Part shown: piece after piece, positions 44,132 through 56,560 of the stretch
Numbering within the stretch: position 1 is the stretch's first letter
Layout: the number at the start of each line of letters is the position of its first letter
Source: Planctomycetota bacterium
Lineage (GTDB): Bacteria; Planctomycetota; Phycisphaerae; Phycisphaerales; UBA1924
Direction of reading: 5' to 3'
DNA length: 64,000 nt
NCBI GenBank assembly: GCA_018242625.1
Contig: JAFEBO010000008.1
Coordinates: 310,001-374,000, forward strand
Notes under the pieces: generated by a model
What the model was told of the DNA's origin: nothing
The model's input: the letters and a program-made list of their open reading frames with translations, nothing else
The model's database searches: none
Translations under genes and position numbers: made by a program

Positions 44132-44659
44132 TCAATCCCGGGGCTTTTCGAGCGCCTTGGGAGGCGCTCCGGGGCCGAGCAGCTTCTGCCAGAAGCCCAC
44201 ATCGACCCAGCGGCCGAGCTTCCATCCGGCATCCCGGACGATTCCGCTGGCGGCAAAGCCCAGCGATTCGTGGAGTCGAACGCTCGGCTCGTTGGGCAGC
44301 GCGATCCCCGCCACGACCGAATGAAACCCATGGCGGGCAAGCACATCAAACAGCTGCACATAAAGCGCCCGGGCCACTCCGCGTCGGCGTGCGAACTCTT
44401 CGACATACACGCCGCACTCGGGCGTCCACTGGTACGCCTCGCGGCTGCGCCACTGGTAGGCCTTGCAATAGCCGGCAAAGCGTCCGTCCACTTCCGCTAC
44501 AAGAAACGGATATCTGTCCCGCGCTGTCCGCCACTGCTCCAGGAGTTCGCTTGCGCCCTGCTCGACCGTTCCGAAATGGATGGTCGTTTCACGGATGAAG
44601 TAGTTCGTGAGCGCCGCGATCGCTTCAAAGTCGGGTTCTCGTGCGGGACGGACGAGCAT
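44132..44659 (-). CDS. GNAT-family N-acetyltransferase (phosphinothricin-acetyltransferase-like)
   Basis: A 175-residue acetyl-CoA-dependent transferase. It begins with LVRPAREPDFEAIAALTNYFIRETTIHF, has FLVAEVDGRFAGY, and the acetyl-CoA pyrophosphate loop VYVEEFARRRGVARALY (R/QxxGxG/A). It ends with GIALPNEPSVRLHESLGFAASG, typical of the PAT subgroup (bar/MddA). Natural substrates are usually amino acid analogues such as methionine sulfone. GGAGG six bases before the ATG. The gene lies between the MFS gene and ispG on the same strand. Confidence 0.85.
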   Translation of the reverse strand: MLVRPAREPDFEAIAALTNYFIRETTIHFGTVEQGASELLEQWRTARDRYPFLVAEVDGRFAGYCKAYQWRSREAYQWTPECGVYVEEFARRRGVARALYVQLFDVLARHGFHSVVAGIALPNEPSVRLHESLGFAASGIVRDAGWKLGRWVDVGFWQKLLGPGAPPKALEKPRD

Positions 44660-44672
44660 AAGATGCCTCCGA

Positions 44673-46259
44673 TCAGGCGCGGGGACGGTGCGCCGAGGCG
44701 GTCAGCCCGCGCAAAAAGCCCGGCACGCGGTCGAAACCGGTCTCGCCCGGTTTCAGTCCGTCGACCTCCGGTGTGCGCCAGATCACCATGACCACGCCGG
44801 CCCCGACGAGAATGAGGGCGGTGAACGCGATACCGGCCTGAGTATCGAGTCCGGTGTGCCAGTACGACGGAGCCAGGTGCTTCACCGAGCGCGAGGCGAG
44901 GTCGCCGAAAAAGCTCGCGAGGTACGGTCCCACGGGCATAAGACCCAGCGCCACCATGTTGCAGACCGCCATAACGCGGCCGCGCAGGGCGTCATCCACC
45001 AGGAGCTGCAGCGCCGACATGGACGAATTGAACGACCACATCCAGAAAACGCCGACGAAGAACATGATGGCGCCGGCGAGCCAGACGTTGGTGGCCGCGG
45101 AGTACGCGAGGATGCTGACGCCGCCCAGGAAGACCGACATCGGGATGAAGTGGTGCTTGGGATACCAGACGGGGATGAAACGCATCCCCAGTCCGCCGGC
45201 GACCGCGCCGACTCCCAGGATGCCCGTGAGGATGCCGAAGGTTTCTTCGCGGAGGTGATAAACCTCGGTGACAAAGAGCGGAAGGAAGCGGAGGACCGGC
45301 GTGCCGAAGATGGAAAAAACAACAACGGCGAGCAGCGCCGCACGCGGTCCCCGGTTGCGGAACACAAAGCCGAAGGCGTGGCGAACGTCGGCGATGATCA
45401 CGGAGAGGCTGGTCAGTTTGCCCTCACGTGCCGGCGCCGGGGCGTCGGGCGTGGTGGTGACGGCGATCATGACGCCGACATAACTCAGGGCGTTGACGAG
45501 AAAAAGCCATTCGCCGCCGAACGCGCCCAGGATCAGGCCCGCGATCGCCGGGCCGATCGCGCGGGCGGTGTTAAACGAGATGCCCTGCAGCGTGATCGCG
45601 CGAACCAGTTCGGTGCGGGGCACGAGCCGCGGGATCATGACCTGCCACGCGGGGTTATTGAACGCAACGGTCACGCCCTGCAGGAATGCCAGCGTCAGAA
45701 ACGAATACAGGATGAAGTCGCCCGCGTGCTTCTCATCGCCGAAGACGCGTGCCGCAATCGGCACATGCCATCGCACCACGACAAAGAACGCCAGCGCGAT
45801 GAACATCATCGCGAACTGGGTCGCCATGAGAAGCTTCTTGCGGTTCACCCGGTCGGCGACGATCCCGCCCAGGATTCCCAGAAAAAGCGTCGGGAGGAGC
45901 TGGGCGGCGCCGAGCGTCGCCAGCCACGTCGTGTCACGAGTCTTTTCCGCGACGATCCACTGCGTGCCGATGAACTCAAACCAGTTCCCGACAAACGATC
46001 CAAACGCGGCGATCCAGAAGGTGCGGAAGTGCCGGTGGCGCAGCACATGGATCAGGCTGCGCTCATCGGCCGCGTGGCCGCCCGTGTCCATCGGTGCTTC
46101 GACCGAATCGTCCGCCCGTGCTCGAGGCGAGGCATCAATGTCCGCGCCCGTCGCCACCTGGTCGGGCGTCGGCTGCGGTGTGCCCAGATCGTCGAGCGGG
46201 ACCGGGGGAGTTCCGGGGGCTTTTTCGGCCCGGGGAAGATGAGTGTCAACGGCATCCAT
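44673..46259 (-). CDS. MFS transporter, EntS-like
   Basis: A 528-residue permease with a long acidic and Pro-rich cytoplasmic N-terminus (about 70 residues) followed by 11-12 membrane helices. The segments FWIAAFGSFVGNWFEFIGTQWIV, GILGGIVADRVNRKKLLMAT and PALVPRTELVRAITLQGISFNTARAIGPAIAGLI (seen as IPRLVPRTELVRA...) match the enterobactin-exporter/MFS_3 group. The DRVNRKK loop is the MFS signature between helices 2 and 3. Substrate unknown. GGACAG precedes the ATG. The GNAT gene is 13 bases downstream, so they may be one unit. Confidence 0.85.
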   Translation of the reverse strand: MDAVDTHLPRAEKAPGTPPVPLDDLGTPQPTPDQVATGADIDASPRARADDSVEAPMDTGGHAADERSLIHVLRHRHFRTFWIAAFGSFVGNWFEFIGTQWIVAEKTRDTTWLATLGAAQLLPTLFLGILGGIVADRVNRKKLLMATQFAMMFIALAFFVVVRWHVPIAARVFGDEKHAGDFILYSFLTLAFLQGVTVAFNNPAWQVMIPRLVPRTELVRAITLQGISFNTARAIGPAIAGLILGAFGGEWLFLVNALSYVGVMIAVTTTPDAPAPAREGKLTSLSVIIADVRHAFGFVFRNRGPRAALLAVVVFSIFGTPVLRFLPLFVTEVYHLREETFGILTGILGVGAVAGGLGMRFIPVWYPKHHFIPMSVFLGGVSILAYSAATNVWLAGAIMFFVGVFWMWSFNSSMSALQLLVDDALRGRVMAVCNMVALGLMPVGPYLASFFGDLASRSVKHLAPSYWHTGLDTQAGIAFTALILVGAGVVMVIWRTPEVDGLKPGETGFDRVPGFLRGLTASAHRPRA

Positions 46260-46321
46260 GAGCTGTCCGCCGGGAATGCGGCTAGGCGCGGCGAATCCGT
46301 TCGCGATCCCGGCCGTCGATC

Positions 46322-47137
46322 TTATGCATTGACCGGGTGCGACTCGGGCGGATTGGCGTACCGGCACGCCCGAACACCGAAATACGTGCTGAATTCAAAC
46401 CAGAGCATGCCGACAATGAAGCCGACGCTTCCCGCGGCGAATGAAATGCCCGGGATGGCAACGCCGATGAACGCCGGAAGCCGATCGCGGCTCGCGCCCA
46501 GGATGGGCGGGAGCGCAAGTCCCAAAAAAGCGGAAATCAGCCACGCGCCGGAGGCATGCGAAGTCGCAAGAAGCGAAATGTCGGGAGTCACCCGCCAACC
46601 CCGCCTGCGTGAGTAAAACCCGACCCCGAGCCGCTCGATCGCCGTGAGCGCGAAAAAAAGGCCAAGCCAGAGCAGAAAAACCAGCAGCGAGCACAGGAGT
46701 GGCCAGGTATTTCCGAAAGCAAGCGCGGGAGTCGTAATGCCTGCGGGCCAGACTCCCGCCAGAAGCTGGGCGGCAGGATCCCTGGTGCGCAGCGTCAGGG
46801 CGACCGAGGCAAGAAGCGTGTTGACGATGAGCAGCGCCCGCGCGCCGGCTGGTGAGATGATGGCGGTGCGCAGTTGTCGCCAGGGGAAGAAAAGTCCCGC
46901 GAGGCTCACCTTTGCGTAGGCGAGCGGCAGACGCCAACGGTTCTCTCGCCAGGCTCTTTGCCAGGCCGTGCCGGTCCGGCGCTGCGGCAGAGAATCGGAC
47001 AGCGGAGTGGCACACTCGGGGCACACCCGGTGGGTCCGCGAGGCCGACAAGTCGTATCCGCACTTTTCACACAGGAGCGCCGGCGCTTGCGCGCCCGCCG
47101 CCGGGATCGAAGGCTGGATTGTGCGAGTGTCCGTCAC
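46322..47137 (-). CDS. Zinc-ribbon multi-pass membrane protein, copy 2
   Basis: A 271-residue protein. The N-terminal zinc ribbon has CEKCGYDL and CPECATPL (CxxC-x14-CxxC). A TGTAWQRAWRENRWR linker leads to about five membrane helices (AGARALLIVNTLLASVALTL; TWPLLCSLLVFLLWLGLFFAL; ATSHASGAWLISAFLGLALP; FIGVAIPGISFAAGSVGFIVG). No family recognised beyond the zinc ribbon, common in planctomycetes. The GTG start overlaps the stop of the upstream paralogue (GTGA), so the two are coupled. The same fold plan as the gene at 47134-48003. Confidence 0.65.
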   Translation of the reverse strand: MTDTRTIQPSIPAAGAQAPALLCEKCGYDLSASRTHRVCPECATPLSDSLPQRRTGTAWQRAWRENRWRLPLAYAKVSLAGLFFPWRQLRTAIISPAGARALLIVNTLLASVALTLRTRDPAAQLLAGVWPAGITTPALAFGNTWPLLCSLLVFLLWLGLFFALTAIERLGVGFYSRRRGWRVTPDISLLATSHASGAWLISAFLGLALPPILGASRDRLPAFIGVAIPGISFAAGSVGFIVGMLWFEFSTYFGVRACRYANPPESHPVNA

Positions 47138-48003
47138 GCGTGTTCCGCTTCGCCCTTGGATGCTACATCCTGCGGAGCGTTTCGGGCGAACAGGCGGCCG
47201 GTTTCTGGTGAGTTTGCTGCGCGACAGGCCGTGAGACCCACAAGTGCCAGCCGGGACACGATCGCGGCGCCCGAGCCGAAGACGATCAGCGGCAGCATGA
47301 TCGCGCCCCTCTGCGCCGCCCGCGTGGAGAGCCAGCCCGAGAATTCCGCGAGCGCACGAGATCCGGCGCTCCACGACGAAGAAGACAGCAAAAGCGTCGC
47401 AATGAACCAGGCCGTCAGCAGACTCCAGACCACCCCCGCAACCACCAGCCAGCCCACCGACGCGTGCGCCAGGATCGAGCGCATCGTGCCGCGCGGCATC
47501 GGGCCCGACCGTGCTTTCCCGTACGCTCCGAGCGCAAAGCCAATGAGCACTGTTCCGAGCATCAGCAGCGCTGTCAGCACAAGAACCTCAAGAGCGACGG
47601 TGGAGAAAATCTGAGCGATCCGCCCCCAGGTGCGCGCAAACCGGAGTTGGCGAACGGGGTCGGCTACAAAGACGCCGCTCCAGGGCGCAATGAAGGCAAT
47701 TGCCGCGATCAGGCATTGAACGAAAAGAAGGGAAAACGCCCGCCTGCCGGAGGCCTCCATAAGGCGGAAGATCGCCACCGGATAAGCGATGACACCCCAC
47801 GTCGTGAGCCAGTAGGAGGCGGGAGAGATGCGGAGCTGCCACGGTGTACCCGTGCGCCGTGCCGGAGCGCTCTCCGCGAGCAGAACGCCGCATTCGGGGC
47901 ATCTTGCCTCCGGACCGCCAGACTCGAGAACGGTCCCGATCTCATACCCGCAGTTCTCGCAGCGGGGGGGCGGGACAGAGGGGTGAGAGGGCGTCGGGGG
48001 CAT
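47134..48003 (-). CDS. Zinc-ribbon multi-pass membrane protein, copy 1
   Basis: A 289-residue protein with zinc ribbon CENCGYEI ... CPECGVLL, a RRTGTPWQLR linker matching RRTGTAWQRA in its neighbour, and about five membrane helices (FSLLFVQCLIAAIAFIAPW; VALEVLVLTALLMLGTVLIGFAL; ILAHASVGWLVVAGVVWSLLTAWFIATLL; IMLPLIVFGSGAAIVSRLALVGL). Clearly a diverged duplicate of the next gene. The ATG at 48003 is used; a TTG at 48021 would add six residues. Divergent from the PilZ gene. Confidence 0.65.
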   Translation of the reverse strand: MPPTPSHPSVPPPRCENCGYEIGTVLESGGPEARCPECGVLLAESAPARRTGTPWQLRISPASYWLTTWGVIAYPVAIFRLMEASGRRAFSLLFVQCLIAAIAFIAPWSGVFVADPVRQLRFARTWGRIAQIFSTVALEVLVLTALLMLGTVLIGFALGAYGKARSGPMPRGTMRSILAHASVGWLVVAGVVWSLLTAWFIATLLLSSSSWSAGSRALAEFSGWLSTRAAQRGAIMLPLIVFGSGAAIVSRLALVGLTACRAANSPETGRLFARNAPQDVASKGEAEHA

Positions 48004-48154
48004 GCGCAGGGGTGTGGGCAACTCTGGGTCTCTGTTCGCACGGGACGGGGCCGAGGTTGACCATTGATTATGAGACCGTCAGGATCGGCACTTCCCATAA
48101 AGCCGGCGGGAACGACGGGCGATAAACCTTTGAGTTTCAGAAACGGAGCCCGCG

Positions 48155-48547
48155 ATGAACGCCATCAACCGCCGCAAGTTTGAACGGTTCGCTCTGCCTC
48201 CCATGTACACGCCCATCTGCGTGCGACTGGCGGACGGAACCGGCCCGGCACTGGAAGGCCACGCGTACGACGTTTCCGAGGGCGGCATCCGGTTTGAGCT
48301 GGATTCAGCGCTTCCGGCGGGAACCGCGGTTGCCGTGCAGATCACCCTCCCGGCGGGCAACGGGCCGGCCAAGCGCGAGCTGGAAGCGTCCAGAACCGTC
48401 TGCATCTTCGGCAACGTCATCTGGGTCGACCAGAGCGAGCCCGGCCCGGTGCGTATGGCACTGGCAATCACACGCTTTGCACGGCTCGGAGATCGCGAGC
48501 GCCTTCTGGGCAAGATCACTTCCGGCCGCTTCCTGCGGGCCGCCTGA
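48155..48547 (+). CDS. PilZ-domain c-di-GMP-binding protein
   Basis: A 130-residue single-domain protein. The two c-di-GMP-binding motifs are present: RRKFERF (RxxxR) at the start, and DVSEGGIRF (D/NxSxxG) about 35 residues later, followed by the beta-barrel strands. Such proteins pass c-di-GMP levels on to motility, exopolysaccharide or secretion; the target is unknown. GGAG before the ATG. obg follows after 39 bases. Confidence 0.9.
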   Translation: MNAINRRKFERFALPPMYTPICVRLADGTGPALEGHAYDVSEGGIRFELDSALPAGTAVAVQITLPAGNGPAKRELEASRTVCIFGNVIWVDQSEPGPVRMALAITRFARLGDRERLLGKITSGRFLRAA

Positions 48548-48568
48548 TCATCCGACGCAGAGCGTTGA

Positions 48569-50216
<1,648 letters not shown>

Positions 50217-50231
50217 GCAAAGACCCGACGT

Positions 50232-51128
50232 TCACATGATCGAAGGAACGCCGACGATCGCGATGCCAAGCTCGTCCGCCAGATCGATCACACGCTCTTT
50301 CTCGAGCATGATCACATCGCCCGCCGCGATCGCCAGGCATCCGGCGCCCGCCGCGGCCAGCTTTTCGATCGTGGTCGCCCCGATCGTCGGAACGTCGCTT
50401 CGGCGATCGTGACCCGCGCGGGCTCCCTTGCACAGCGTCCAGCCGCGGGCGCGGCAGAGTCGGGCAACCCGCTCGATCATCCGGTCGGTGCCTTCCACGG
50501 CCTCAACGGCGATGACGTCGCGTTCGCGAATCGCGATCGACTGGCCGATGTCAAAGCGGAGCAGTTCGGACATCATGGGCCAGACAAAGTCGATGTCCGC
50601 ACGCTGTTCAGCCGTCGGCTGCGTCCGCGTCATGACGCCAACGTGAGAAAGCTCGTTGGGGATGGGCAGCGTTGAATCGAGCAGCGAAACGCCAAATCGA
50701 TGAAGTTCGTCCGCGACCGCCCGAAGAACCATGTGCGACCGCTTGTCGTGGCGGAGCTGGTTCAGCCAGATGCGGATCGTCCGGAAGTCCGGTATGTTGC
50801 GCACAACCCGCCAGGGGTCGTGCATCAGCTTGCCCTTGTCGACCCGTCCCACCATGATGGCATGGCGGACCCCCCAATCGCGCAAAATCCGCCCCCACGT
50901 GCCAAGCCGCAGGACGCCGACCTCAGCAAAGGTTTCGCAAAGACGCGGCAGTTGGGGGTCGTACTGGTTGGCAAGGCCAAGCCCGTGCACCCGGTGCCCC
51001 TGGGCCCGAAGCCCTTGAGCGATTTTGATCGGCAACAGGCCGCTCCCAGCGATCAATCCGATCCCCGTCGGTGGCGGCGGGGGGTCGGGGAGAATCGTCA
51101 GGGAACTGGCAGTAATCGCTACGGTCAT
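50232..51128 (-). CDS. lpxI: UDP-2,3-diacylglucosamine diphosphatase LpxI
   Basis: A 298-residue enzyme of lipid A synthesis that hydrolyses UDP-2,3-diacylglucosamine to lipid X, replacing LpxH in some bacteria. The N-terminal domain starts GLIAGSGLLPIKIAQGLRAQGH. The C-terminal DUF1009 domain has IGQSIAIRERDVIAVEAVEGTDRMIER, DVPTIGATTIEKLAAAGAGCLAIAAGDVIMLEKE, which carries the conserved catalytic Asp region. Its presence shows that the organism makes an LPS-type outer membrane. The ATG at 51128 has no clear ribosome-binding site. Confidence 0.92.
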   Translation of the reverse strand: MTVAITASSLTILPDPPPPPTGIGLIAGSGLLPIKIAQGLRAQGHRVHGLGLANQYDPQLPRLCETFAEVGVLRLGTWGRILRDWGVRHAIMVGRVDKGKLMHDPWRVVRNIPDFRTIRIWLNQLRHDKRSHMVLRAVADELHRFGVSLLDSTLPIPNELSHVGVMTRTQPTAEQRADIDFVWPMMSELLRFDIGQSIAIRERDVIAVEAVEGTDRMIERVARLCRARGWTLCKGARAGHDRRSDVPTIGATTIEKLAAAGAGCLAIAAGDVIMLEKERVIDLADELGIAIVGVPSIM

Positions 51129-51332
51129 CAAAAAACCCAAAGGGCAGACTTCATTCTTCGTCCGACCAATCAGCCGGCCGTGAATCCCCCCGAAAATCCC
51201 CGCTCCAGCGCGAAAGTTAAGAAACACTTTACATGCGTCGGACCGGACAATCAAATCCGTCGCAAAAGAAGTATTTTGTTCGGGTGTCTATCCACGCTGG
51301 TCGGCCCGCCCGTCCGAGCCGATAGGAAAGAA

Positions 51333-51543
51333 ATGGACCTGACCGAAGGGCCCGTCCGTTCTAGCCAGCCTCCGGTGCGCCAGCGACGCCCGTTCCTGCA
51401 GGTGCTTTTCCGCTGCGCGAACCTTTACGCCCGCGTCTATCGAAACGCCGCCGGCGACGCGTACGAGGCACGTTGTCCCAAGTGCGGCAGGCAGGCGCGT
51501 TTCAGGGTTGGTGAGGGCGGGACCGACGCACGCGTCTTCGAGG

Positions 51544-51557
<14 letters not shown>
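51333..51557 (+). CDS. Small Cys-pair conserved protein
   Basis: A 74-residue protein: disordered N-terminus of about 20 residues, then PFLQVLFRCANLYARVYRNAAGDAYEARCPKCGR and a final FEVNCG. Four Cys, with CPKC as a pair, could bind one metal. AGGAAAG precedes the ATG. Its last 14 bases overlap the end of the convergent hybrid kinase gene. I recall similar short proteins from other planctomycetes but cannot name a family. Confidence 0.65.
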
Positions 51558-54525
<2,968 letters not shown>

Positions 54526-54650
54526 CGGCCACTCACCCAAATGCGTCGACTGCGACGATCGGGGGACCGTCAGGCGGTCTGCCTCCGAATGCGCAGAATC
54601 CGCCGAAAGCAGTATCGGCCCCGGGTGCCCGGGCGCTTGAAAGCCAGCGG

Positions 54651-54959
54651 TCAGGATGGTTTATGGAGTGCCGACAGAATCGCGTTTACGAGATCCGGAG
54701 GCATTCTCCCCAGATGGGGATTGGCCTTTGGACAGCAGGCGTCCTGGGCCAGCTTCACCGTGGTTCGGTAGGTTTCGACATAGACGCGGCAGGCTGAGCA
54801 CTCGGCCAGATGCTGCTCAAACCTGGTGCGAATATCGGCGGGAAGCTCGCTTTCCAGATACGCCATGAGAAAATCGCTGCAATCGCGGCAGTTGATCGAG
54901 CCACCGGCCTTGATCCGGGTGATGAGGTCGTTGAAATCGCGTGGCACGCCGCCGGACAC
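54651..54959 (-). CDS. Zinc-finger anti-sigma factor (ZAS type)
   Basis: A 102-residue soluble protein with the ZAS motif: INCRDCSDFLMAYLESELPADIRTRFEQHLAECSACRVYV, i.e. HxxxCxxC preceded by an upstream Cys. Such proteins bind region 2/4 of the cognate ECF sigma factor. Unlike many, it has no membrane helix and a short Cys-containing tail (DACCPKANPHL). GTG start with AGGAG nearby. It lies 15 bases after the sigma gene. Confidence 0.85.
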   Translation of the reverse strand: MSGGVPRDFNDLITRIKAGGSINCRDCSDFLMAYLESELPADIRTRFEQHLAECSACRVYVETYRTTVKLAQDACCPKANPHLGRMPPDLVNAILSALHKPS

Positions 54960-54974
54960 TGAGTTGCTCCTGTC

Positions 54975-55625
54975 TCATTCGCGCAGGGTTGAATCAAGCA
55001 GTTCACGCAGAGCCTGCCGGGCGCGGTGCAGCCGGATCTTGATCGCGGCTTCCGTGGTTTCCAGCAACTCGGCGGCCTGCGCCGTATCCAGACCTTCGAT
55101 GTCTCTCAGGACGAGGACGATTCGGTAGTGATCGGGAAGTTTGGCGATCGCATCCCGAATTTGTGTGCGGACTTCCGATAGCTCTTCGGGTCCTGCCGCC
55201 TGCTTCCAAGGATGGGGCAGGTGCGAGGGCCGTCCATCGGAGTGGAAGGTGGGCAGCAGGCCCTCCAGAGAGACCTCGTCCTGCCTCCGCTTCTTGCGGA
55301 GCCGCATCAGGCTGGCGTTCACGGTGATCCGGTGGAGCCAGGTCGCGATTTGTGATCCGCCTTCAAACTTGCCGATGGCGCGGAAGGCGGAAACGAACGC
55401 GTCCTGGACCGCATCTTGAGCCTCATTCTCATCAACGAGAATGCGCCGGGCCACGGCAAGCATCCGGCCGCCCATCTCCCGCACGACAAATTCAAAGGCG
55501 GCGGGTTCGCCGGCCTTGAGTCTGCCGAGCAGTTCGGACTCATCGTCCGGGGGCGTGTTGTCACCCGGCAGAGCCGCTTGGGGCAGATCGGGAATTGCGG
55601 GTGTCTGTGCCACGGCACGGATCAC
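54975..55625 (-). CDS. ECF sigma factor (RpoE/SigW-like)
   Basis: A 216-residue sigma factor. Region 2 (FEFVVREMGGRMLAVARRILVDENEAQDAVQDAFVSAFRAIGKFEGGSQIATWLHRITVNASLMRLRKKRR) is close to the RpoE/SigW group. A linker is followed by region 4 (IAKLPDHYRIVLVLRDIEGLDTAQAAELLETTEAAIKIRLHRARQALRELL). The GTG at 55625 follows the LolA-like gene by 23 bases, so the genes from 57913 down to 54651 may be one transcript. Confidence 0.93.
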   Translation of the reverse strand: MIRAVAQTPAIPDLPQAALPGDNTPPDDESELLGRLKAGEPAAFEFVVREMGGRMLAVARRILVDENEAQDAVQDAFVSAFRAIGKFEGGSQIATWLHRITVNASLMRLRKKRRQDEVSLEGLLPTFHSDGRPSHLPHPWKQAAGPEELSEVRTQIRDAIAKLPDHYRIVLVLRDIEGLDTAQAAELLETTEAAIKIRLHRARQALRELLDSTLRE

Positions 55626-55648
55626 AAGCTGGCGTCCGGGCGATCGCG

Positions 55649-56500
55649 CTACTTGCCGCCCTCGGGGGCGTCTTTGGTCGCAGGTGCGCTCGCCGGGGCC
55701 GAATCCTTTGCCTTCTGCTTCTCGATCAGAGACTTCACGTCCGCGGGAGGCTCGAAACAGCTGGGGGGAACATCGCCGTTGATCTCGGCGTTCTGGACCT
55801 CGGTGATGATCTCGCTGCCCATCACCTTGACCTTCACCTTGTAGGGCACCCTGATCCCTCCGACTTCTTTGTAGTCGGAGAGGGTGGTCTCGCTGTCGAT
55901 CTCGCCCATCTGGCTCGGCATCTTCGTGCGCAGGCCGACGAGCAGACCCGACTGCTGGTCGTAGAGGCGCTTTTCGGAAATGCCGTTCTTATCGATCATT
56001 TCAACAACGTAGACGGCGGCGCCGCCCACGGTGTCGCTGCCGATCGTCTTCAGCGATTTGTAATCCTCGAGATAATCGATCTCCGCATTGAACTTGGCGG
56101 ACCGGGCGTAGATGTCCGCTTCCTTGCCCGAAAGCAGCCGGGGGCCGGTCATCACGCTGGTTTCCCAGGCGTACTCGCCGTCGAAGCCCTGTGCGACCTT
56201 GCCGATCCCGCCGATTTCGGTCTCGGTGAACATGTACGCGGGGGGGGCTTGATAGACCTTCGTCGTTCCCTTGACACCGGCTGCGGGCACCTCGATCGTG
56301 GAAGAACTGGATCGGCTCTTGACCTGCTTGAGCTTTTCGCGCCCGCCGATCGCCTCGATGTGCTTCTCAATGAGGGTCTTGGCGTCGGGCAGCGACTCCT
56401 GTGGCGCCGCGGCCGGTGCCGGATCCGTCGCCGCCAGCACTCCGGGGGCAACAAAGAGCAGAAGTGTCGATGCGGCAAACGCGATGCGGTTCGATTTCAT
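55649..56500 (-). CDS. Exported LolA-like protein
   Basis: A 283-residue periplasmic protein: signal peptide (IAFAASTLLLFVAPGVLAAT), then an IEKHIEAIGGREKLKQVKS segment and beta-strands (TKVYQAPPAYMFTET, GKVAQGFDGEYAWETSVMTGPRLLSG, VYVVEMIDKNGISEKRLYDQQSGLLVGL, VPYKVKVKVMGSEIITEVQNAEINGDVPPSCFEPP). The pattern resembles outer-membrane lipoprotein-sorting / LolA-RseB folds. A role in lipid or lipoprotein transfer is inference. A disordered Ala/Pro tail ends it. It sits just upstream of the ECF sigma gene. Confidence 0.7.
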   Translation of the reverse strand: MKSNRIAFAASTLLLFVAPGVLAATDPAPAAAPQESLPDAKTLIEKHIEAIGGREKLKQVKSRSSSSTIEVPAAGVKGTTKVYQAPPAYMFTETEIGGIGKVAQGFDGEYAWETSVMTGPRLLSGKEADIYARSAKFNAEIDYLEDYKSLKTIGSDTVGGAAVYVVEMIDKNGISEKRLYDQQSGLLVGLRTKMPSQMGEIDSETTLSDYKEVGGIRVPYKVKVKVMGSEIITEVQNAEINGDVPPSCFEPPADVKSLIEKQKAKDSAPASAPATKDAPEGGK

Positions 56501-56560
56501 TCTTTTCCCTTCCGTTCGGGGAGCCGGCCTGGCTCCCGAGGACAATCCTTGGCGCTCACA

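Noticed and set aside
44607..46616. 669-codon plus-strand frame opposite the MFS gene
   Set aside because: Charged, domain-free translation opposite a clear 12-helix transporter.
48464..48483. Sigma54-type promoter (TGGCA...TTGCA)
   Set aside because: The spacing between GG and GC elements is wrong and the site is inside the PilZ coding sequence.
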